From Methylibium sp. (GTDB lineage: Bacteria; Pseudomonadota; Gammaproteobacteria; Burkholderiales; Burkholderiaceae_C), in assembly GCA_013824165.1 (NCBI GenBank), contig PNNH01000102.1, positions 1 to 64,000 on the forward strand: 64,000 nt of DNA. Reading direction: 5' to 3'. A model generated the notes under the pieces. That model saw only the letters and a list, made by a program, of their open reading frames with translations. It had not been told where the DNA came from and ran no database searches. Below, one piece after another: positions 33,387-42,019 of the stretch. Each line of letters opens with the position of its first letter. The stretch's first letter is position 1. The translations under genes were made by a program, and so were the position numbers.

Positions 33387-34132
33387 TTGGATGCGGCCGA
33401 AGCTGCGGGCTCTGCCGAGGCTGCTGCTGACGCCGGCCCCTGCGCGGATGCCGGTGCAGATGCCGGCGCTGCAGCGGGCTCAGGGATGTCCCGCAGCGAA
33501 CCACCCAGCTGCACATAGAGCTGACGCATGCGCTCCTGGTTCGGCGCGTGGGTCAGGCCCTCTTTCAGCAGGGCCTTGGCATCGTCACGCTTGTTGATCC
33601 TTACGAGCACTTCAGCCCACTGCAGGTAGGCCGGCCAGTAGTCTGGCTTGATAGCTCTGGCCCGGGCATACGAGTCATAGGCCAAGAGCCAGTCCTCCAG
33701 CAGGACGGCAGCCTCCGCCCGCTTGACAAGGATCTCCGGCATCAGCACGAAGCTCATCGGCACGCCGCCTTCGATAAAGTAGTTGAACTCCATGATTGCC
33801 CGGCGCAGCCCGATACGACGTGCCTGGTCGCCCGCTGGTAGTGAACGGACTCGCATGGCTTCGACCAAGCCGTAGCAGTAGTGGTGGATGGCATTGAATG
33901 TGCCACCCATGCGGGCCGCCCAGTACTGATAGCGCGGTCCACCACGCTCGTAGCCGGGCGCCGCCTCGGAGTCTGCACAGTAGGGGGGCAAGCGTGACAT
34001 TTCCGCCGAGGTGATGCGTGGCGCGGCTAACGCGGTGACAGCACTTCCGGCGCCGATCACGATGACCAGCATGGAGTGCAGGAAGCGAGCCTTGAGACTC
34101 CGGGGTTGGTGGTGATTGAAACGCTCGCTCAT
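33383..34132 (-). CDS. Exported TPR-like protein with Ala/Pro-rich tail
   Basis: A 249-residue protein. A signal anchor or signal peptide lies at about 14-37 (FLHSMLVIVIGAGSAVTALA). The mature part has two or three helical-repeat units (AVLLEDWLLAYDSYARARAI, YLQWAEVLVRINKRDDAKAL) of TPR type. The last 35 residues are Ala/Pro/Ser rich. A cluster of aromatic residues (YQYWAARMGGTFNAIHHYCY) before the repeats resembles capsule-associated TPR proteins. It probably acts as a periplasmic scaffold of the export machinery, by analogy only. It overlaps its neighbours on both sides by 4 bases. Confidence 0.78.
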   Translation of the reverse strand: MSERFNHHQPRSLKARFLHSMLVIVIGAGSAVTALAAPRITSAEMSRLPPYCADSEAAPGYERGGPRYQYWAARMGGTFNAIHHYCYGLVEAMRVRSLPAGDQARRIGLRRAIMEFNYFIEGGVPMSFVLMPEILVKRAEAAVLLEDWLLAYDSYARARAIKPDYWPAYLQWAEVLVRINKRDDAKALLKEGLTHAPNQERMRQLYVQLGGSLRDIPEPAAAPASAPASAQGPASAAASAEPAASAASK

Positions 34133-35280
34133 GATGAAGACTTGTCCTTTCCTTGGTGCCCCTCGTTCAGCAAAGGCATGTGGGCCGAATCCAAAGCAGT
34201 GAACTGCGACACGGTGTTCTGCTCCTCGGCATGCGGCGTGGCAACTTCACGCCCGCCGCGGGACTGGCGCGCTCGTCGTAGCAGTTGATAGGCGACAGCA
34301 GCTATGCAGTTTCTGTAGAGGCTGATATGGCCGATCACCCGGGATTCGGCTCCCCATGATTGCAGTTCATGGTCAGCATCCGTGTAGAACTCCAGCGTCT
34401 GGCCGGCGTAGTCGCTGAACATCTGCTCGATGGTGTGCTTGAGCAGCAGCCGTCCTGGGGCGTGCTTGGCATAGTGCTCGGCATAGGTGGTCTTCAGGAA
34501 CACCACAGTGCCGCCGCCACGAATCACCAAACGGGAGGCCACCAGATCTTGGTCGAACCAGAGCTCGAAGACTGCAGCCCCACCGCTTTCGGCGTAGCTT
34601 GTCATCAGCTCGCTGTAGAAGCGCCCCTGCTCGTTGTCGGGCGACAGTGCCGTGCCTTGCGCACCTTTCCAGCCGCTTGATTCCAGTGCTGCATAACGCG
34701 CAACGGCGGCTGGCATCTCGGCGGCCGACGTGACATGGGCGAAACGAACCTTGGAAAAGTCGCCCGCAGCACGACGTTCATAGCGCCGGAGATTGGATGC
34801 CAGCTTCTTCGCTCGCGCGGTCCAGTAGTCGTCGAAGCTGCCCCGCAGCGGAATCGAGATCGTCAGCGCGTGGTGTTCGAAGGTGCTGCGAAACCACGGC
34901 GCCTGCGCAGGCTTCGAGAAGGCGGGGTCCTGGCACAGCAGATCCAGCACGCCGACGAAGCCTGGCAGCTTGTCAATCAGGCTGCGGCCCAGCGCTGCTT
35001 CTTTCAGCAAGGAGGGGGCGATCTGCGCCTGGCTGGGCAGGAAGGTTTGCCAGACGCCTGCCCGGCGCCGCGTGACGATACACATGGCAGCAAGCCGGCC
35101 GTCCACCCGATGGACAGCCAGCCACTCCATGTCCTGCGAAAAGTGCCTCAGCAGCGCATCGACGAAGCGGCTGTCAAGCAATGGGTGGCAGGCAAATTCG
35201 CTGGCGTTGAGCTGGTCCCACTGGGCCGCGAAACCGCCCAGGGTTCCGTCGAGTTTGTGAACTGACCAACTGCCTGACAT
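34129..35280 (-). CDS. GNAT/FemAB-like transferase (Acetyltransf_6 type), copy 1
   Basis: A 383-residue GNAT-fold protein of the BioF2-like/Acetyltransf_6 group. The basic acceptor-site loop reads YWTARAKKLASNLRRYERR and is followed by the family Trp-Lys phrase ESSGWKGAQGTALSPDNEQG. The C-terminal GNAT half has FELWFDQDLVASRLVIRG and FLKTTYAEHYAKHAPGRLLL. The start is the ATG at 35280 (MSGSWSVHKLDG); an open frame to 35640 lies inside the next gene and is a shadow. It is paralogous to the gene just upstream (35304-36419). Probable role: transfer of an acyl or aminoacyl group to an amino sugar. Confidence 0.85.
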   Translation of the reverse strand: MSGSWSVHKLDGTLGGFAAQWDQLNASEFACHPLLDSRFVDALLRHFSQDMEWLAVHRVDGRLAAMCIVTRRRAGVWQTFLPSQAQIAPSLLKEAALGRSLIDKLPGFVGVLDLLCQDPAFSKPAQAPWFRSTFEHHALTISIPLRGSFDDYWTARAKKLASNLRRYERRAAGDFSKVRFAHVTSAAEMPAAVARYAALESSGWKGAQGTALSPDNEQGRFYSELMTSYAESGGAAVFELWFDQDLVASRLVIRGGGTVVFLKTTYAEHYAKHAPGRLLLKHTIEQMFSDYAGQTLEFYTDADHELQSWGAESRVIGHISLYRNCIAAVAYQLLRRARQSRGGREVATPHAEEQNTVSQFTALDSAHMPLLNEGHQGKDKSSS

Positions 35281-35303
35281 GGTGTTGCGAGCGCTGCCGC
35301 CGC

Positions 35304-36419
35304 TCAGTGAGCCGAAGCCGGCGCTGCGGCTGGCGTGGGGCTGGGTACCGCTGGCGCTTGCGCCGGCGCCGACCGGCTTCGCAGGGACTTGATCAGGCAG
35401 GACAGGCTTTTCAGAAGTGGCCAACGGTACTGCGTGTAGTGATAGAGAGAGCGCTTCTTGTCTGTCCAGCGCGAATGCCACTCCATGAAACGCCCGTAGA
35501 ACTCGACGCGCCGGATGGTGCCTGTGGAGAACAGCTGCTGCAGTTGCTCCTCGCGCAGCATAAAGGCAGGCGAGGACTGTTTCAGACTTTCGTCGTAACT
35601 GGTCTTGAGCACCACCAACATGTCGCCGCGTTGCATGCACAGGTCCATGGCGACGGACTTCTCGCCGAAGCGGTAGTCGTGCACGCTGGCCTCGCCGCTG
35701 GCTGAAGCCAGTTCCAGCGCGCGGGCGTAGTAGCGTCCTTGAGCGTTGTCCGGATGCACGGCCGTGCCCTGGCTGCCCTTCCAGCCTGAGCTCTCCATCG
35801 CACCGTAGCGCACGATGGCGGGGGCCATGTCTTGTGCGCCAGTCAGCATCTTCAGCTCGGTGGCAACGCCTTCCTCGGTGAGGCGGTTGCGGCGCCGGCG
35901 CAGGTTCAGCCGCAGGTCCTTGCTGCGCGAGGCCCAGTAATCGTCGAAGCTGCCTTGCAGCTCGATCCAGCCGGTCTCGATGTAGTCACTGACGGCGTTG
36001 TCACTCTCGGGCTGTGGCCGGGCTTCCACCCAGGGGTCGATCTGGGTGATGGAGAGCACCAGACAGGCGCTCAAGGCGCGGCGCTGCACATCCCGGGCGA
36101 TCTCGGCCACGCTCATGCTGCCGTCCGATACCCAAGGGCCGAGCGGCATCTGCGAGGGCTGGAAAGTGCGCCATTTGCCGGCGCTTTCGGGCGTGAGCAC
36201 CAGCATGGCGCGCGTGGTTCCGCTCGCGTCGCGGCCGCTGAGCAGCAGTTCCGCGCCGCTGCCGAAGCTCTCGATGGCGGCGCTCACCTGCACGGCGCTC
36301 AGAAACGGCAGATCACGCCGGCAGTGGTTCAGCCGATCCCATTCGGCTGCAAGCGCAGTGTCGGCAGCCAGCGCACGCGCCGGAAACTTGCTCCACTGCA
36401 ATTTCTTGTTGTTGGTCAT
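35304..36419 (-). CDS. GNAT/FemAB-like transferase (Acetyltransf_6 type), copy 2
   Basis: A 371-residue paralogue of the downstream gene. It shares YWASRSKDLRLNLRRRRNR, the ESSGWKGSQGTAVHPDNAQG block and VLKTSYDESLKQSSPAFML. The start is set at the ATG at 36419 (MTNNKKLQWSKFPARAL); 60 further upstream codons are open but have no ribosome-binding site and unusual composition. The two paralogues lie 23 bases apart and arose by tandem duplication followed by strong divergence. A Pro/Ala-rich tail (APAVPSPTPAAAPASAH) ends the protein. The enzyme is soluble by sequence. Confidence 0.85.
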   Translation of the reverse strand: MTNNKKLQWSKFPARALAADTALAAEWDRLNHCRRDLPFLSAVQVSAAIESFGSGAELLLSGRDASGTTRAMLVLTPESAGKWRTFQPSQMPLGPWVSDGSMSVAEIARDVQRRALSACLVLSITQIDPWVEARPQPESDNAVSDYIETGWIELQGSFDDYWASRSKDLRLNLRRRRNRLTEEGVATELKMLTGAQDMAPAIVRYGAMESSGWKGSQGTAVHPDNAQGRYYARALELASASGEASVHDYRFGEKSVAMDLCMQRGDMLVVLKTSYDESLKQSSPAFMLREEQLQQLFSTGTIRRVEFYGRFMEWHSRWTDKKRSLYHYTQYRWPLLKSLSCLIKSLRSRSAPAQAPAVPSPTPAAAPASAH

Positions 36420-36496
36420 ATAGTCTTGGTGTTGCGGTGCGGGTCCCTGTACCCGGCCTTCGTCTTTATCGGTCACTAGCGGCCTTCTGAAAAGGC

Positions 36497-37768
36497 CTAA
36501 GGCTGCCTGGATGACACGGTATTGAACAGTTGCGCGAAATGCGCCACTGTCTGCGCCCGTTCGAACTGCGAGAACTGCTCGCGTGCCATCGGCTGCCATC
36601 GGCCGGACTCGATCTCGGCCAGGTAATGCGTCAGGCTGCCGGCGATGCGCTCGACACTGTCCAGCGGCGCGACCGTGCCGGCGCCCAGCTTGCGGATCAG
36701 TCGTGCCGTATCGCCTTCATCATCGGCCATCGCCAGGATCGGCCGCTCGGCACGGAAGTACTCATATAGCTTGGCCGGGATGGCCGGGTTGGAGGTGTAG
36801 CCCTGGAAGACCAGCACGCCGTCGGCCTGCATCATTTCGGCCAGCGCGGCCTCGTAGGGGATGGCCGGTGCAAAGCTGACGTTGTCGTTCAGTCCCAGTT
36901 CGGCCAGCAGGCCGCCATAGAGCGTTTCCACCGACGAGGCCCGGAAGACCACCCGCAGCCGCCGCGCGCCGGCCGGCCGCTGGTCGATCACCTGGCGCAA
37001 TGCGCGCAGGAAGTAGCTGGGGTCGCGGTCCGGGCTGGGGTAGATGGTGCCGCTGTGGAGCAGCACGATGTCATCGTCGTTGCGCTCGGCAGGTGCGCGC
37101 TGCGCGGCGGCCTGGAATGCGCTCTCGTCGTAGCCATTGGTGATCACCGACCAGTGGCGCTGATCGGCCTGCTGATAGCGCTCGGCGTAGATGTTGCGCG
37201 CGCCTTCGGTGCAGAAGCTCAGCGCTGTGGCATGCCGTGCGGCCAGGCCCTCCACCCACAGCCGGCTCTTGCGCAACGCCGGCCAGGTCGGAAACCACTG
37301 CTCGCTGCGCGCGTCGTACTCCACCATTGGATCGCGAAAGTCCGCCACCCAGGGCACGCCGCTCAGGCGGTGCAGGGCGCAACCGATGATGTGCGCGCTG
37401 GCGATGGGGTAGGTGCTCCAGATCAGGTCCGGCTTGTACTCCCGGATCATCGAGAGCCCGGCAGGGATCGCGCCCAGGGCCCAGCTCTGCCAGCGGTCCG
37501 GCAAGGTGAACCAGGCCGGGTAGCGTCCTGCAATTGCGAAGTGCCGGCTCGAATCGCGCGCAAAGCAGCGCCGCACGACCGTGCCCTGCGGAATGCTGCC
37601 CATCCTTTCTTCGCTGACGGCCGGATAGGCCTTGGGCGAAGCCGTCAGCACCAGCGGCTCCCAGCCGTGCCGGGGCAGGTGGCGCGTCAGCGCCAGCGTG
37701 CGCTCCAGGCCACTGCTGACCTTGATGGGCGGGAAGTGAAAGGCAAGCAGGAGGACGCGTTTGCTCAT
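36497..37768 (-). CDS. Glycosyltransferase, GT4-like
   Basis: A 423-residue GT-B enzyme. The N-terminal domain reads RVLLLAFHFPPIKVSSGLER, a form common in capsule and O-antigen transferases (FPP...G). The interdomain part has WVADFRDPMVEYDARSEQW. The C-terminal domain has VLLHSGTIYPSPDRDPSYFL, MMQADGVLVFQGYTSNPAIP and AKLYEYFRAERPIL, with the Glu of the nucleotide-sugar site. The start at 37768 overlaps the stop of the gene upstream by 4 bases. Sugar specificity cannot be told. Confidence 0.88.
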   Translation of the reverse strand: MSKRVLLLAFHFPPIKVSSGLERTLALTRHLPRHGWEPLVLTASPKAYPAVSEERMGSIPQGTVVRRCFARDSSRHFAIAGRYPAWFTLPDRWQSWALGAIPAGLSMIREYKPDLIWSTYPIASAHIIGCALHRLSGVPWVADFRDPMVEYDARSEQWFPTWPALRKSRLWVEGLAARHATALSFCTEGARNIYAERYQQADQRHWSVITNGYDESAFQAAAQRAPAERNDDDIVLLHSGTIYPSPDRDPSYFLRALRQVIDQRPAGARRLRVVFRASSVETLYGGLLAELGLNDNVSFAPAIPYEAALAEMMQADGVLVFQGYTSNPAIPAKLYEYFRAERPILAMADDEGDTARLIRKLGAGTVAPLDSVERIAGSLTHYLAEIESGRWQPMAREQFSQFERAQTVAHFAQLFNTVSSRQP

Positions 37769-38910
37769 GATGATGAAGATTCTGGACCTTCCGGGTCCGG
37801 TTTCGCGGGCGACCCGGGCCGCTTGAGCAGGGCCTTGAGCCGTCGGGCTGCCGCCAGGCCGCGACCGCGCCAGTTCGCGTTGTAGGCCGTGAAGCATTCG
37901 CGATGGTAGAAGCCGTTGTCGGCCGACCAGCGCAGCTTGTGGGGTTCGGGCAGGCCCATGAAGTCGAAGGTATGGATGCCACGGGCACGCAGCCGATCGA
38001 AGAGCTCGGCCGCGACCAGGTAGCTGGGGCTCAGCTTGTCGTGTTCGCTCACATTGCTGTGCTTCAGACAAGAGAAGACCTGGCCGCGCAGCAGGCCGAA
38101 GTTGTGCGCGATCGGCCGCCCGTCAAGATAGAGCACCAGCGCCAGCATCAGGCCCTGCTGCAGAGCCCGCGGGAACAGCGCACGGTAGAAGGCCAGTTGC
38201 TGGGGCTGCACCGTGATCGCTGTGCCGGCCTCATGCTTCCAGGACTGGCGCTCAATGTCGAGCACGGCTTCAATCAACTCGGGTGCGTCGGCGGCAGCAT
38301 CGAACACGCGGTAGCTCAGTTCGCCGAGCTTGGAGGCCTTGTTGCGGCTGGTGCGCAGCGTCTGCAGCACGCTCTTGGAGACGCCCTGGCGGAACTCTTC
38401 CTCGCTGGCACGCAGCGGAAAGTAGGGGGAGGCCGCCGTGCTGTAGCTGCGCAGCGCAAAGCCCAGCGCCTGGCAGCCGGCGCTGAAGAGCGCGGCATCC
38501 CGGGTCTGGGCCTGCATCGTGAAGTTGAGCGTCGCCCAGCCCGGATAGGCCTGAGTCAAGCCTTTGAGCAGGGCCTGCAGAACGGCGGGCTCAGCCCTGT
38601 CCGCAAGGATCAGGCCGTTCCGGCCACCGTTCAGATCGGTGGCCACCAGCAGTTCGCTGCCGAAGGGGCTGCGCGCCACCTCGACAAGGGGCAGCAAGCC
38701 GACCAAGGCGCCATCTGCGCGCACCGTCACCACCCGTGCGCTGGCCGCCGCGGGGAAAGATGCGGCCAGCGCGTCGAACCAGCACCAGGTAGAGGTAGCG
38801 TCCAGTCCTTGGCAGGCCAGCTGGTCTTCGCGCACCAGGGCGTCCCACTCTGGCGCGATGGCCGCAAGGGCAGCCGCGTCGCACAGCACTTCGGTCGTGA
38901 ATTCGGTCAT
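37765..38910 (-). CDS. GNAT/FemAB-like transferase (Acetyltransf_6 type), copy 3
   Basis: A 381-residue member of the same broad family as the two tandem copies, but more distant. The basic loop is FRQGVSKSVLQTLRTSRNK, followed by FDAAADAPELIEAVLDIERQ and the conserved SWKHEAGTAITVQPQQLAFY. The C-terminal half has VLYLDGRPIAHNFGLLRGQV and FDFMGLPEPHKLRWS. It begins at ATG 38910, which overlaps the aminotransferase stop by 4 bases; an ATG at 38919 is an alternative. The family includes cellulose-biosynthesis-type acyltransferases as well as FemAB-like enzymes, so acyl donor is open. Confidence 0.86.
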   Translation of the reverse strand: MTEFTTEVLCDAAALAAIAPEWDALVREDQLACQGLDATSTWCWFDALAASFPAAASARVVTVRADGALVGLLPLVEVARSPFGSELLVATDLNGGRNGLILADRAEPAVLQALLKGLTQAYPGWATLNFTMQAQTRDAALFSAGCQALGFALRSYSTAASPYFPLRASEEEFRQGVSKSVLQTLRTSRNKASKLGELSYRVFDAAADAPELIEAVLDIERQSWKHEAGTAITVQPQQLAFYRALFPRALQQGLMLALVLYLDGRPIAHNFGLLRGQVFSCLKHSNVSEHDKLSPSYLVAAELFDRLRARGIHTFDFMGLPEPHKLRWSADNGFYHRECFTAYNANWRGRGLAAARRLKALLKRPGSPAKPDPEGPESSSS

Positions 38911-40157
38911 TCTGGGCATGGGGATTGAGTCGGCAGCGGCAGGGTGCGGATGAGATGCGCCGAGGCGCTGATCTGGTCCGGACTCAGGTCTTGATGGATG
39001 GACAGGCACAAGACCTCCTGCGCCAGGCGCCGGGCGTCGGCAATCATGGCCGGATCGCCACTGGCGTACAGCGCCGAGTGCAGATGGATGCCGAAGGTGT
39101 GCAGGGCCACGCCATGCCGGCGCCAGTGCTGATCGATGCGGTCACGATCCGGCAACAGCACTGGGAACACCCAGGGGCAGCAGTCTGCGGGCCGCTGCGC
39201 AAACAGCGCCTGCACGGGCGTGTTTCCGTTCAGAAGCTCGGCATAGCGGTCGTAGTTGTCGCGCCGGCGCTGCGCCACAGCAGTCAGGTCCGCCGCGCGC
39301 AGGATGCGCAGCGCGGTGGCCGGCATGGCAGATTGCGCCAGACGCAGATCGAAGACGTAGTGGTCTTCGCCGCGCTCGCTGTCGGCCGCGACAGGCGGCG
39401 CGTTTTCGCGCAGTTCATCGGCATCGGCATCGGCTGGCGGCCGCGCTTCGGCCGACGCACTGGCAGCGCCTGGCTTGAGCGCCAGCCGCAGGCGTTCCAG
39501 CCCCCGCATCAAGGCTTTGGTACGCCGGTGCTCGGAGTGCTCGATGGCGCTTTCCAGCATGCGCTTGAAGCGCACTGCGGTGTCGCGCCAGGGCGGCGGG
39601 CTGCGCATCTGCGCCGGGGCGGCGCGCCAGCTTGGCCCGCGCCGGATGGCGCCGCCAACGCCGGAAGGCACGAGCTTCCAGAAGCTGAAGACCTGCACGT
39701 CGCCTTGCAAGGCTGGCAGATGCGCCGGGCTGCCTTGCAGGAAGGAATGCGACCAGTCCTCGATCAGCGCAATGCCCTTGGAACGCAGGTCCTGCAACGA
39801 TGCTAGGTCGACTGCGAAGCCGAAGAAATGGATGACGATAACCGCCCGGCTGCGCGGCCCGAGTTTGGCGCGCAGATCGTCGAGGTCGATGCTGAGGTCG
39901 GGGCGGATCCGGTAGAACACCGGGCGCAATCCGGCCTCGATCAGTGGCATCACGCCTGATGGGCAGTGGTAGGCCGGCACCAGCACCTCGTCGCCCAACG
40001 CGGCGCCGAGCTCGCGGCTCACCTGCAGCAGCGCGCCGCGGGCGTTGTAGCTCAGTTCAAGGTCAGGGCTTGCCAGCAGCGCCGCAGCCCCGGCGTTGGC
40101 CGGAGGGAAGAACAGCTGCCCGAGCGTGGCGACCGGATGGGCCTGGACGGTGCTCAT
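38907..40157 (-). CDS. DegT/DnrJ/EryC1/StrS-family aminotransferase
   Basis: A 416-residue PLP enzyme that normally transaminates a keto-sugar nucleotide. The substrate-entry phrase is VLVPAYHCPSGVMPLIEAG, Asp134 in IEDWSHSF binds the PLP ring nitrogen, and Lys161 in FSFWKLVPSGVGGAI is in the place of the Schiff-base lysine. The region at 220-260 is an Ala/Asp/Glu-rich insert (ASASAEARPPADADADEL) that relatives usually lack. It fits production of an amino sugar that the neighbouring GNAT/FemAB-like enzymes could then acylate. Confidence 0.88.
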   Translation of the reverse strand: MSTVQAHPVATLGQLFFPPANAGAAALLASPDLELSYNARGALLQVSRELGAALGDEVLVPAYHCPSGVMPLIEAGLRPVFYRIRPDLSIDLDDLRAKLGPRSRAVIVIHFFGFAVDLASLQDLRSKGIALIEDWSHSFLQGSPAHLPALQGDVQVFSFWKLVPSGVGGAIRRGPSWRAAPAQMRSPPPWRDTAVRFKRMLESAIEHSEHRRTKALMRGLERLRLALKPGAASASAEARPPADADADELRENAPPVAADSERGEDHYVFDLRLAQSAMPATALRILRAADLTAVAQRRRDNYDRYAELLNGNTPVQALFAQRPADCCPWVFPVLLPDRDRIDQHWRRHGVALHTFGIHLHSALYASGDPAMIADARRLAQEVLCLSIHQDLSPDQISASAHLIRTLPLPTQSPCPE

Positions 40158-40246
40158 CGTGAAGGGGCCTCGCTCAGGACAGCGTCTGTTGGCCGAGTGC
40201 TGCGCAAGGGCGTGTTGATCGGGGTTTGCATCTGTCTGTGCCTGGC

Positions 40247-41980
40247 CTAGCGCCGATCAGCCAGCGCCGCTGCATTCAGGAAGGGCTGGCACTGCTCGGC
40301 GAGATACTGATAGTCGCGCAGACCGAGCAGGCTGGCCGTGGAGACTGCCGCCAGCTTGGTCCGTGACAGAACCTGCCCGACTGCTGGGTACTGCACGACT
40401 TGCCCGAGCAGCCGCCGCATCAGCGCACTGCTGATGGCGCGGGCGTCGCTGCGCTCGTACCAGCCGTCCTGCCATTGGCGGCGCAGATTGCTGTCCACCG
40501 GAATGGGGCAGGGGGCATGTCCGGGGTAGGCCTGCCACGGGATCTGCCCAGCGCCCATGGGCAGGCGTGCCATCAGCTCGTTGTAGAGCCGGTGCTCCAG
40601 GAAGTCATCGACCGGGTTTGCCAGCACGGCAGTGAGGAGTCGACCGTCGAAGAAGGGCAGCACGAAGTCGACCCGGCGCAGATGCAGTGTTTCGAAATGC
40701 TTGGCCAGATGACGGCGCTGGTCGTTCAGCATGAAGAAGAGGTGGCAGTTGCGTCCTGGCTCGACGGCGCCAGCACGCGAGTTCAGATCCTCTTCAATGG
40801 CTCGCTGCGGCAGCTCGGCCAACTGCCGCTGATCGGCACGCAGCAGGTGCGGCGACAGGCCGATGTTGTTGTCAGTGAGCAGCTTGCGCGCCACGGCCGG
40901 CGTGCCCTTATCGCGCGCCATCTGAACGGCATCACGGGTCAGGTAGACGTGGCCGAGGCCCACACTGCCGCCGTCACCGGACCAGATCAGGCCAGGCTGC
41001 TCTGGCGCGTCCGCCGGGTCGGGGTGGCTGGCCTTCCATGCGTGCAGCGCCTCGGTCTGGCGCAGGCTGAAGTCGAGCGCACCTTGCGAATACTCGAAAT
41101 GCTCACAGCCGGTGGCTTCGGCCACCAGGCGCCCGAACACCAAATCTTGTGAGCCGGGCGGCGCGAAATTGAGGCTGTGTACGCGCGCGCCTTGCTGGCG
41201 CAGGCGGGTCGTGATCAGACGCGAGTCCATGCCGCCGGAGAGGAAGGCCATCACCTTGGACTGGCCCTGCATGCGTCGGTCCACGGCTCCATGGAAGGCT
41301 TGTTCGACATGCTCCAGCAAGGCCTTGCCCGTCAGACCTTGCTGCGGCAGTTCGTCCCAGCGCCAGTAGGCCTGCTGGCTCAGGCCGGCGCCATCCAGCG
41401 TCAGGCAGTGGCCCGGCGCCAGCAGAGAGATCGGCTCGACCAGGGTGCGGTCGCCCATCGGAAAGCCGAAAGCTGCCGTCTCGGCAGCTGCACGCCAATC
41501 GGGGCGCAGCGCCAGTTCCGTCAGCGCATGCAGCGCCCAGAAGGTCGAGGACAAGAATACATGCTTGTCGGTGCGCGCCCAATAGACGGGCCGCACGCCA
41601 AGCTTGTCGGTGAAGACGTGAACGCGCCCTCGCTTGCGATCGATCAGCAGGCCGGCATAGGTGCCCTCGGCATCGCGCAAGGCATCCGGGCCACGGCTGA
41701 GCAAACGCTCGGTCAGTACGTCGATGCCTGCGGGGCGTGCCCAGGCGCGCCCATCGGGTTCGACCAGAACCGGGTCGGCGGCGATGACGGCGAAGCGGTC
41801 GTCGGACAGCCGGGTGGACGCTCCGGGCCAGACGCCGAGATCGATGTGAGCGACCGCGCAGCTGCTGTCCTGGTGCAACTCGGCCTGGCCGGCAGGCGCC
41901 AGCGCGCCTACCAGGCTGTGTGCCAGCGAGGCCGCCAACGGGGAGCCGTCCAATGCGATTGCGCTGATGAATATCGCCAT
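40247..41980 (-). CDS. Asparagine synthetase-like protein lacking the glutaminase cysteine, second copy
   Basis: A 577-residue AsnB homologue, not close to the one at 30384. The N-terminus is MAIFISAIALDGSPL, with Ala in place of Cys2, but later glutaminase-fold phrases persist (TYAGLLIDRKRGRVHVFTDK, LGVRPVYWARTDKHVFLSST). The PP-loop is SGGMDSR at 248-254 and a GDGGSVGLGHVYL segment replaces the usual GDGGDELFGG. It resembles the asparagine-synthase-related proteins of polysaccharide clusters. ATP-dependent activation of a carboxylate is expected; the nitrogen donor is unclear. It lies between the flippase and the aminotransferase genes. Confidence 0.87.
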   Translation of the reverse strand: MAIFISAIALDGSPLAASLAHSLVGALAPAGQAELHQDSSCAVAHIDLGVWPGASTRLSDDRFAVIAADPVLVEPDGRAWARPAGIDVLTERLLSRGPDALRDAEGTYAGLLIDRKRGRVHVFTDKLGVRPVYWARTDKHVFLSSTFWALHALTELALRPDWRAAAETAAFGFPMGDRTLVEPISLLAPGHCLTLDGAGLSQQAYWRWDELPQQGLTGKALLEHVEQAFHGAVDRRMQGQSKVMAFLSGGMDSRLITTRLRQQGARVHSLNFAPPGSQDLVFGRLVAEATGCEHFEYSQGALDFSLRQTEALHAWKASHPDPADAPEQPGLIWSGDGGSVGLGHVYLTRDAVQMARDKGTPAVARKLLTDNNIGLSPHLLRADQRQLAELPQRAIEEDLNSRAGAVEPGRNCHLFFMLNDQRRHLAKHFETLHLRRVDFVLPFFDGRLLTAVLANPVDDFLEHRLYNELMARLPMGAGQIPWQAYPGHAPCPIPVDSNLRRQWQDGWYERSDARAISSALMRRLLGQVVQYPAVGQVLSRTKLAAVSTASLLGLRDYQYLAEQCQPFLNAAALADRR

Positions 41981-42019
41981 GTCGATCTTTCCAGTGAAGG
42001 AGGTGCCAAGGCCCCTGGA

